A stretch of DNA of 64,000 nucleotides, taken from positions 2,232,001-2,296,000 of the forward strand of contig NZ_JACCFL010000001.1 in assembly GCF_013410375.1 (NCBI RefSeq), written 5' to 3'. The translations under genes and the position numbers were made by a program. The stretch is from Leifsonia shinshuensis. Its GTDB lineage: Bacteria > Actinomycetota > Actinomycetes > Actinomycetales > Microbacteriaceae. The notes beneath the pieces were generated by a model that saw only the letters and a list, made by a program, of their open reading frames with translations, did no database searches and had not been told where the DNA came from. Shown here piece by piece: positions 57,704 to 64,000 of this stretch. Within the stretch, counting starts at the first letter, position 1; each line of letters begins with the position of its first letter.

Positions 57704-59377
57704 ATGACGAACGCAGAGAAGCGCGAACCGACTCCGATCGACACGATCGCTGAGGAGTGGGTCGACACCCAGTTGGAGCTCCACCCCGAGTACCACGTCT
57801 GGCTCGGCCGCCCCGGCCGCGAGGGCGAGTACTCGGACTACTCGCCGGCCGGCGCCGAGCAGGCCGTCGGGAAGGTCCGGGAGGCGCTGGCGAAGATCCA
57901 GGCCGCCGAGCCGGTCGACGCGATCGACCGGGTCACCAAGATGGACCTCTCCCGCGAGCTCGAGCTGACCATCGAGAAGCACGAGGCCGGCTTCAACCAG
58001 CGCGACCTCAATGTGATCGCGTCGCCGGCGCAGGAGCTCCGCGACATCTTCGACCTCGTCCCCACCGACACGGAGGAGGACTGGGCCAACGTCGCCACCC
58101 GTCTGCACAACCTCCCGGCCGCGATGGACGGCTACATCGAGACCCTGCGCAGCGGCATCGCCAACGGCAACGTCCCCGCGATCCGCCAGGTGCGCGAGGT
58201 CCTCGCCCAGGCCAAGAAGCAGTTCGCCGACACCGGCTTCTTCTTCGAGTTCACCGGCTCGGCGAAGACCCCGGACGGCGAGCTGCCCGCGTCGCTGAAG
58301 GCCGACCTGGCCGAGGGGGCGAAGGAGTCGGCCGCCGCGTACGCGACGCTCGCCGCCTTCCTGCAGGACGAACTGGCCGCCCACGCGCCCGAGAAGGACG
58401 CCGTCGGCCGCGAGCTCTACGCCCTCGCCTCCCGCGACTTCCTCGGCGCGACCGTCGACCTCGACGAGACCTACGAGTGGGGCATCGAGGAGCTGGCGCG
58501 CATGGTCGCCGAGCAGGAGTCGATCGCCCGCGAGATCAAGCCGGGCGCGTCGGTCCACGAGGCCATCGCCTTCCTCGACGGCGACGCCTCCCGCAAGCTG
58601 CACGGCACCGACGCGCTGCAGCGCTGGATGCAGGAGACCAGCGACCGCGCGATCGAGGAGCTCGGCAAGACCCACTTCGACATCCCCGCCGAGATCCGCC
58701 GCCTGGAATGCATGATCGCCCCGACCCAGGAGGGCGGCATCTACTACACCGGTCCGAGCGACGACTTCGCCCGCGCCGGCCGGATGTGGTGGAGCGTCCC
58801 GGAGGGCGTCACCGAGTTCGACACCTGGCGCGAGCTGACGACCGTCTACCACGAGGGCGTCCCCGGCCACCACCTCCAGATCGCACAGGCCACCTACAAC
58901 AAGGCGCAGCTGAACTCCTGGCGCCGCATCGCCGGCACCTCGGGTCACGCCGAGGGCTGGGCGCTGTACGCGGAGCGCCTGATGGAGCAGCTCGGCTACC
59001 TGGACGACCCGGCCGACCGGCTCGGCATGCTCGACGGCCAGCGGATGCGCGCTGCCCGCGTGGTCCTCGACATCGGCGTTCACCTGGAGAAGCAGCTGCC
59101 GGACGGCTCCGGCCCGTGGACCGGCGAGTACGCGTTCGGTTTCCTCGCCGACAACGTCAACATGAACGAGGGCTTCGTCCGGTTCGAGGTGAACCGCTAC
59201 CTCGGCTGGCCGGGCCAGGCGCCGTCGTACAAGATCGGCCAGCGGATCTGGGAGCAGCTCCGCGACGAGTACGCGCGCCGCGAGGGCGCCGCGTTCGACA
59301 TCAAGGCGTTCCACAAGAAGGCCCTCGACATCGGCGGCGTCGGCCTGGACACCCTGAAGTCGGCGCTGCTCGACTGA
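57704..59377 (+). CDS. DUF885 family protein, predicted zinc metallopeptidase
   Basis: 557 residues. HEGVPGHHLQ (about 384-393) and the later GHAEGWALYAE are the conserved motifs of DUF885, which resemble a gluzincin zinc site with a widened HExxxxH pattern. No signal peptide, so likely a cytosolic peptidase or carboxypeptidase; substrate unknown. ATG directly at a leaderless promoter. Followed after 34 nt by the DUF4166 gene. Confidence 0.85.
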   Translation: MTNAEKREPTPIDTIAEEWVDTQLELHPEYHVWLGRPGREGEYSDYSPAGAEQAVGKVREALAKIQAAEPVDAIDRVTKMDLSRELELTIEKHEAGFNQRDLNVIASPAQELRDIFDLVPTDTEEDWANVATRLHNLPAAMDGYIETLRSGIANGNVPAIRQVREVLAQAKKQFADTGFFFEFTGSAKTPDGELPASLKADLAEGAKESAAAYATLAAFLQDELAAHAPEKDAVGRELYALASRDFLGATVDLDETYEWGIEELARMVAEQESIAREIKPGASVHEAIAFLDGDASRKLHGTDALQRWMQETSDRAIEELGKTHFDIPAEIRRLECMIAPTQEGGIYYTGPSDDFARAGRMWWSVPEGVTEFDTWRELTTVYHEGVPGHHLQIAQATYNKAQLNSWRRIAGTSGHAEGWALYAERLMEQLGYLDDPADRLGMLDGQRMRAARVVLDIGVHLEKQLPDGSGPWTGEYAFGFLADNVNMNEGFVRFEVNRYLGWPGQAPSYKIGQRIWEQLRDEYARREGAAFDIKAFHKKALDIGGVGLDTLKSALLD

Positions 59378-59411
59378 GCGCGACACCCGTCAGAGAGAGC
59401 GCGCAGCCGCG

Positions 59412-60062
59412 ATGACCTCCCCGTACCGGGCCGTTCTGGGCCCGGCGTTCGACGAGCTCCATCCGCAGCTGCGCGCCTACTTCGACGCCATCCCGGAGGG
59501 CTTCGCCGGCCGGGGCCGGGGCGTGTTCGACACCGTCGGCACGCCCCGGCGCTGGCTGTGGCCGGCGCTGGCGCTCTTCGGGCGGGCGCACGTGATGTTC
59601 CCGGTGTGGGAGCGCGGGGTGCCGTTCACGGTCGAGAACGTGCCGGTGGTGTCGGCCGACGGCGGCCCGGCGGTGCGCGCGGTGCGCCGCTTCGAGCTGC
59701 GCGGGCGCTCCCTCGACATGCGCGACGAGATCGGCGTGGACGGCTGGTTCATCGTCGACCGTCTCGGCTCGCCGGTGCTCGCGGAGGCGTGGTTCTCCGC
59801 CCGGGTGCTCGACGGCGGCCTCCGGCTGACCTCGCGCCGGGTGGCGCTGCGGCTCGGCGCCTTCCGGCTGGTGATCCCGCGCGCGGTCGCCCCCGTCGTC
59901 GCCCTCACCGAGCGTTACGACGACGAGCGCGACGCGCAGGCGGTCACCATCGTCGTGCGGCTCCCACTGCTCGGTAGGGTGTACCAGTACGCGGGGACGT
60001 TCCGATACCAGGTCGGGAGCCGTGGTGTGCACAGCGACGACGTCGCACGGGGGAGTGAGTGA
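59412..60062 (+). CDS. DUF4166 domain protein
   Basis: 216 residues. Starts SPYRAVLGPAFDELHPQLRAYF and contains GRGVFDTVGTPRRWLWPALAL and RFELRGRSLDMRDE; these match the DUF4166 family, whose members are often linked or fused to NAD-dependent epimerases. Function unknown. Its stop overlaps the GTG of the epimerase gene by three to four bases, supporting a joint role. Confidence 0.78.
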   Translation: MTSPYRAVLGPAFDELHPQLRAYFDAIPEGFAGRGRGVFDTVGTPRRWLWPALALFGRAHVMFPVWERGVPFTVENVPVVSADGGPAVRAVRRFELRGRSLDMRDEIGVDGWFIVDRLGSPVLAEAWFSARVLDGGLRLTSRRVALRLGAFRLVIPRAVAPVVALTERYDDERDAQAVTIVVRLPLLGRVYQYAGTFRYQVGSRGVHSDDVARGSE

Positions 60063-61042
60063 GCGAGCGCATCGTCATCGCCGGCGCGTCCGGGTTCATC
60101 GGACGCTACCTGGCGGAGCACTACCGCGCCGCGGGCGCGACGGTCCTGCTGGTCGGGCGCGATGGCGCCGACGCGCGCTGGGGCGACGCCGAGGCGCTGC
60201 GCCGCGTCGTGACCGGTGCGGACGTCCTGATCAACCTGGCGGGCAAGAGCGTGAACTGCCGCTACACCGACGCCAACCGAGCCGAGATCTTCCGCTCCCG
60301 GCTGGAGACCACGCGCGAACTGCGGGAGGCCGTCGCCGCCTCCGACGCGCCGCCTCCGGTGTGGTTCAACGCCTCCACCGCCACGATCTACCGGCATGCC
60401 GAGGACCGGCCCATGACCGAGTCCACCGGTGAGCTCGGCGCCGGCTTCTCCGTGAACGTGGCACGCACCTGGGAGGCCGAGTTCTTCGAGGGCGAGCTGC
60501 CCGCGACCCGGCGCGTCGCGCTGAGGATGGCGATCGTGCTCGGCGACGGCTCCGCGCTCGTGCCGCTCCTCCGCCTGGCGCGGTTCGGGCTGGGCGGCCC
60601 GCAGCTCGACGGCCACTGGTTCGCGACGACCGCGCGGCGTAACGCGGGCACCTTCCACGAGTTCCGCGCCCGCGGTGGCCGGCAGCGGTTCAGCTGGGTG
60701 CACATCGCCGACGTGCTCGGCTCGATCGAGTTCCTGCGCACCCGTCCCGAGCTGGACGGCCCGGTCAACATCGCCGCGCCGAACCCGTCCGACAATCGGA
60801 CGATGATGGCGACCCTGCGGCGTGTGCTGGGCGTCCCGGCCGGGCTGCCGGCGTTCCGCTGGATGCTGGAGCTCGGCTCCGCGGTCATCCGGACGGAGAC
60901 CGAACTGGTGCTGAAGAGCCGCTGGGTGGTGCCCGAACGGCTGCTCGCTGCGGGCTACACATTCGCCTTCCCCGACCTGGAGCCGGCGCTGCGCGACATC
61001 GTCGGCCGGCGCGAGTTGCCCCTTCCGCAGACCAGTCGGTAG
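60059..61042 (+). CDS. TIGR01777-type epimerase (DUF1731)
   Basis: 327 residues. NAD(P)-binding Rossmann start IVIAGASGFIGRYLAEHY, DVLINLAGKSVNCRYT, the catalytic-like region FNASTATIYRH and RFSWVHIADV, then the C-terminal DUF1731 part FPDLEPALRDIV. SDR-like oxidoreductase of unknown substrate. Coupled to the DUF4166 gene upstream. Confidence 0.88.
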   Translation: MSERIVIAGASGFIGRYLAEHYRAAGATVLLVGRDGADARWGDAEALRRVVTGADVLINLAGKSVNCRYTDANRAEIFRSRLETTRELREAVAASDAPPPVWFNASTATIYRHAEDRPMTESTGELGAGFSVNVARTWEAEFFEGELPATRRVALRMAIVLGDGSALVPLLRLARFGLGGPQLDGHWFATTARRNAGTFHEFRARGGRQRFSWVHIADVLGSIEFLRTRPELDGPVNIAAPNPSDNRTMMATLRRVLGVPAGLPAFRWMLELGSAVIRTETELVLKSRWVVPERLLAAGYTFAFPDLEPALRDIVGRRELPLPQTSR

Positions 61043-61045
61043 ACT
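61040..61045 (+). promoter_or_regulatory. Candidate -10 box for rpsA
   Basis: TAGACT overlaps the end of the epimerase gene, about 105 nt before the rpsA ATG. The leader of about 97 nt contains no obvious structure that I can name; a GGAG-like site is 12 nt before the ATG. Confidence 0.5.
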
Positions 61046-61149
61046 GGACCGTCACTTGTGTGACATCCACATCCGCCTGCCGTTCGCGGAAGACACCCAA
61101 CAAGGTTCGCGCTCGGCCTGATTTATGTCCATAACGGAGCATCCACTAC

Positions 61150-62592
61150 ATGACAACCGCAACGACCGACAAGGCACCGAAGCAGGTCGCAGTCAACGAC
61201 ATCGGTTCTGCTGAAGACTTTCTTGCCGCGGTCGAAAAGACGCTGAAGTTCTTCAACGACGGAGACCTCATCGAGGGCACCGTCGTCAAGATCGACCGCG
61301 ACGAGGTCCTCCTCGACGTCGGCTACAAGACCGAGGGTGTCATCCCCTCCCGCGAGCTTTCCATCAAGCACGACGTCGACCCCAGCGAGGTCGTCGAGGT
61401 CGGCGACACCGTCGAGGCGCTCGTTCTCCAGAAGGAGGACAAGGAAGGCCGCCTCATCCTGTCCAAGAAGCGTGCGCAGTACGAGCGCGCGTGGGGCGAC
61501 GTGGAGAAGATCAAGGAAGCCGACGGCGTCGTGACCGGTACGGTCATCGAGGTCGTCAAGGGCGGCCTGATCGTCGACATCGGCCTCCGCGGCTTCCTGC
61601 CGGCGTCGCTCATCGAGCTGCGCCGCGTCCGCGACCTGACCCCGTACCTGGGCCAGGAGATCGAGGCGAAGATCCTCGAGCTCGACAAGAACCGCAACAA
61701 CGTGGTCCTGTCGCGCCGTGCGCTGCTGGAGCAGACCCAGTCGGAGTCCCGCACCACGTTCCTCAACAACCTGCACAAGGGTCAGGTCCGCAAGGGCGTC
61801 GTGTCCTCGATCGTCAACTTCGGCGCGTTCGTCGACCTGGGCGGCGTGGACGGCCTCGTGCACGTCTCCGAGCTCTCGTGGAAGCACATCGAGCACGCCT
61901 CCGAGGTCGTCGAGGTCGGCCAGGAGGTCACCGTCGAGATCCTCGAGGTCGACCTGGACCGCGAGCGCGTCTCGCTGTCGCTCAAGGCGACCCAGGAGGA
62001 CCCGTGGCAGGTCTTCGCCCGCACCCACGCGATCGGTCAGGTCGCGCCGGGCAAGGTCACGAAGCTGGTTCCGTTCGGTGCGTTCGTCCGCGTCGCGGAC
62101 GGCATCGAGGGCCTGGTGCACATCTCCGAGCTCTCCGGCAAGCACGTCGAGCTCGCGGAGCAGGTCGTGTCGGTCGGCGAGGAGGTCTTCGTCAAGGTCA
62201 TCGACATCGACCTGGAGCGCCGCCGCATCTCGCTGTCGCTCAAGCAGGCGAACGAGGGCGTGGACCCCGAAGGCACCGAGTTCGACCCGGCCCTCTACGG
62301 CATGGTCACCGAGTACGACGAGCAGGGGAACTACAAGTACCCCGAGGGCTTCGACCCGGAGACCAACGAGTGGAAGGAAGGCTTCGAGACCCAGCGCGAC
62401 GAGTGGGAGCAGCAGTACGCCGCTGCCGAGGCCCGTTGGGAGGCGCACAAGCGCCAGGTCGCGAAGGGCATCGAGGAGGCGGCCGCCGAGAGCGGTTCCT
62501 CGTCCTACTCGAGCGAGTCCGGCTCCGGCGGCACCCTCGCCGACGACGAGTCGCTCGCCGCTCTGCGCGAGAAGCTGAGCTCCAACAACTGA
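61150..62592 (+). CDS. rpsA: 30S ribosomal protein S1
   Basis: 480 residues. Four S1 (OB-fold) domains at about 35-105, 123-188, 207-277 and 294-364, seen as repeated GTVVKIDRDEVLLDVGYKTEG, KGGLIVDIGLRGFLP, GVVSSIVNFGAFVDLGGVDGLVH and VTKLVPFGAFVRVADGIEGLVH cores. The C-terminal 110 residues are acidic and Ser/Glu-rich without a domain. It binds mRNA at the ribosome. In an organism with many leaderless mRNAs, S1 would be less needed for those starts. Confidence 0.98.
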   Translation: MTTATTDKAPKQVAVNDIGSAEDFLAAVEKTLKFFNDGDLIEGTVVKIDRDEVLLDVGYKTEGVIPSRELSIKHDVDPSEVVEVGDTVEALVLQKEDKEGRLILSKKRAQYERAWGDVEKIKEADGVVTGTVIEVVKGGLIVDIGLRGFLPASLIELRRVRDLTPYLGQEIEAKILELDKNRNNVVLSRRALLEQTQSESRTTFLNNLHKGQVRKGVVSSIVNFGAFVDLGGVDGLVHVSELSWKHIEHASEVVEVGQEVTVEILEVDLDRERVSLSLKATQEDPWQVFARTHAIGQVAPGKVTKLVPFGAFVRVADGIEGLVHISELSGKHVELAEQVVSVGEEVFVKVIDIDLERRRISLSLKQANEGVDPEGTEFDPALYGMVTEYDEQGNYKYPEGFDPETNEWKEGFETQRDEWEQQYAAAEARWEAHKRQVAKGIEEAAAESGSSSYSSESGSGGTLADDESLAALREKLSSNN

Positions 62593-62610
62593 GACACGTC
62601 TCATCCGTGA

Positions 62611-62639
62611 GCGGCCGGTCCCTTCGGGGCCGGCCGTTC
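62611..62639 (+). terminator. Terminator after rpsA
   Basis: GCGGCCGGTCCC, TTCG tetraloop, GGGGCCGGCCG; stem of about 10 bp with one bulge. No U-run. Confidence 0.75.
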
Positions 62640-62669
62640 CGGCGTTAACGCGCCCCTCCGTTCCGCCAA

Positions 62670-62675
62670 TAGGCT
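62670..62675 (+). promoter_or_regulatory. Leaderless-type -10 box for coaE
   Basis: TAGGCT, 6 nt, then GTG. Confidence 0.65.
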
Positions 62676-62681
62676 GGTGCG

Positions 62682-63278
62682 GTGCAGCTCATCGGACTGA
62701 CCGGCGGGATCGCCTCCGGCAAATCGACCATCGCCTCCCGCCTGGCCGAACTCGGCGCCGTGGTCGTGGACGCCGACCGCATCGCTCGGGAGGTCGTCGA
62801 ACCGGGCACGCCCGCGCTGGCCGAGATCGCCGCGACGTTCGGGCCCGGGGTCATCGCGGCGGACGGCAGCCTCGACCGGCCCGCGCTGGGCGCGATCGTG
62901 TTCGGGAACGCCGAGGCCCTCCAGAAGCTCAACGGGATCACCCACCCGGCCGTGCTCGCCGCCTCCACCGCGCGCTTCGAGGCCGCGGCCGCCGCCGATC
63001 CCGCGGCGATCGTCGTGTACGACGTGCCGCTGCTGGTCGAGTCGGCCAACGAGTACCCGTTCGACCTCGTGGTCGTCGCGCACGCCGATGCGGCCACGCG
63101 CATCGACCGGCTGGTGCGGCTGCGCGGGATGGACCGGGCGGAGGCCGAGCGGCGGATCGGCTCGCAGGCCTCCGACGAGGAGCGGCTCGCCGTGGCGGAT
63201 GTGGTGATCGACACCGACGGGACGCTGGACCGCACCCGCGAGCAGGTCGACGAGCTCTGGGAGCGCCTGGGCTCCTGA
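62682..63278 (+). CDS. coaE: Dephospho-CoA kinase
   Basis: 198 residues. Final step of CoA synthesis. P-loop GLTGGIASGKST, VVDADRIAREVVEPG, VYDVPLLVES and the lid MDRAEAERRIGSQAS. GTG start at a leaderless promoter. The rpsA-coaE-uvrB order is usual in actinobacteria. Confidence 0.96.
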   Translation: MQLIGLTGGIASGKSTIASRLAELGAVVVDADRIAREVVEPGTPALAEIAATFGPGVIAADGSLDRPALGAIVFGNAEALQKLNGITHPAVLAASTARFEAAAAADPAAIVVYDVPLLVESANEYPFDLVVVAHADAATRIDRLVRLRGMDRAEAERRIGSQASDEERLAVADVVIDTDGTLDRTREQVDELWERLGS

Positions 63279-63334
63279 TCGGCGGCCGCGTTCCGCTCTC
63301 AGCGAGAGCGGGCCGCGATGTCGGTGGTCCTTCC

Positions 63335-63340
63335 TAGACT
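63335..63340 (+). promoter_or_regulatory. Leaderless-type -10 box for uvrB
   Basis: TAGACT, 6 nt, then ATG. No LexA (SOS) box could be recognised in the short gap after coaE. Confidence 0.65.
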
Positions 63341-63346
63341 GGACTC

Positions 63347-64000
63347 ATGCAAGCCACGCGTCTCGTCCGTCCGTTCGAGGTCGTCAGTGAATTCGCGCCC
63401 AGCGGCGATCAGCCCAAGGCCATCGCCGAGCTCGCCGCCCGCATCAACGCCGGCGAGACCGATGTCGTCCTGCTCGGCGCGACCGGAACCGGCAAGTCGG
63501 CGACCACCGCCTGGCTGGTCGAGCAGGTCCAGCGTCCCACGCTCGTCCTCGCGCACAACAAGACTCTGGCGGCGCAGCTCGCCAACGAGTTCCGCGAGCT
63601 GCTGCCCAACAACGCGGTCGAGTACTTCGTCTCGTACTACGACTACTACCAGCCCGAGGCCTACGTCCCGCAGACGGACACCTTCATCGAGAAGGACTCG
63701 TCGGTCAACGCCGAGGTCGAGCGGCTGCGGCACTCCACCACCAACTCGCTGCTCAGCCGGCGCGACGTGGTCGTGGTCTCCACCGTCTCCTGCATCTACG
63801 GCCTCGGTGCCGCGGAGGAGTACCTGGAGGCCATGGTCGCGCTCCAGGTCGGCCAGAACGTCGGCCGCGACGCGCTGATCCGCCGGTTCGTGGCGATGCA
63901 GTACGAGCGCAACGACGTCGACTTCTCGCGCGGCAAGTTCCGCGTGCGCGGCGACACGATCGAGATCATCCCGATGTACGAGGAGCACGCCGTCCGCGTC
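63347..64000 (+). CDS. uvrB: Excinuclease ABC subunit B (3' truncated by window edge)
   Basis: First 218 residues of the nucleotide-excision-repair damage-verification helicase. Starts [22 protein letters not shown], has Walker [24 protein letters not shown], and the beta-hairpin [15 protein letters not shown] that clamps one DNA strand. The frame is open to the right edge. Confidence 0.97.
   Translation, partial: MQATRLVRPFEVVSEFAPSGDQPKAIAELAARINAGETDVVLLGATGTGKSATTAWLVEQVQRPTLVLAHNKTLAAQLANEFRELLPNNAVEYFVSYYDYYQPEAYVPQTDTFIEKDSSVNAEVERLRHSTTNSLLSRRDVVVVSTVSCIYGLGAAEEYLEAMVALQVGQNVGRDALIRRFVAMQYERNDVDFSRGKFRVRGDTIEIIPMYEEHAVRV

Overview
The window is a contiguous, gene-dense piece of a high-GC actinobacterial chromosome, most likely from the Microbacteriaceae (Leifsonia-like). 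This rests on the very high GC content, the block mIHF/gmk-rpoZ-coaBC-metK-priA-fmt-rsmB, the fused trp neighbourhood containing the HGxxPAAW small membrane protein, the PdtaR-type ANTAR regulator next to polA, and the many genes that start directly at a TAGNNT -10 box. Genus is inference; no database search was possible.

Layout. 1-6.2 kb: pyrimidine/purine block (carA partial, carB, pyrF, an mIHF-guanylate kinase fusion). 6.3-14.4 kb: rpoZ, coaBC, metK, priA, fmt, rsmB, rpe. 14.4-15.6 kb: an aromatic-acid-type MFS transporter on the minus strand. 15.7-24.5 kb: hisE, hisG, hisF, hisI, trpE, a Trp-associated membrane protein, HGxxPAAW protein, trpC, trpB, trpA, lgt. 24.7-32.3 kb: gltB, gltD, pyk. 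32.3-35.9 kb: an accessory island on the minus strand with an LXG/alpha-beta-hydrolase (DUF1023-like) protein, a translationally coupled lipoprotein, a small membrane protein and a decayed second copy of the hydrolase-lipoprotein pair. 35.9-50.0 kb: LolA-like protein plus ABC exporter, RhtA-like exporter, GNAT, hydrolases, phosphoketolase, SGNH hydrolase, VOC protein, a secreted protein, a luciferase-like monooxygenase, MBL-fold protein, thioredoxin, FBP-type zinc-finger protein. 50.1-53.4 kb: a flavin/iron-sulfur electron-transfer cluster (Ser/Gly-rich anchored peptide, ApbE, ferric-reductase-like membrane protein, NuoF-like protein, ferredoxin). 53.4-64 kb: tRNA-Leu(CAA), PdtaR-like regulator, hotdog thioesterase, polA, DUF885, DUF4166, TIGR01777 epimerase, rpsA, coaE, uvrB (partial).

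The two most unusual signals are: (1) the LXG-hydrolase/lipoprotein cassette with its degenerate paralogous remnant, which looks like a toxin-immunity type locus; and (2) a recurring duplication of stop-start gene junctions. At four operon junctions (gltB/gltD, LolA-like/ABC, apbE/ferric reductase, NuoF-like/ferredoxin) a short tandem duplication has created tiny ORFs that begin on the upstream gene's stop codon and end on the downstream gene's start codon, so translation could be relayed across. A fifth duplication repeats the end of rsmB. Further structural signals are clusters of local palindromes between genes (43.8, 54.2-54.4, 57.6 kb) and at least sixteen genes with a -10 hexamer 6-7 nt before the start codon, i.e. 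predicted leaderless mRNAs.
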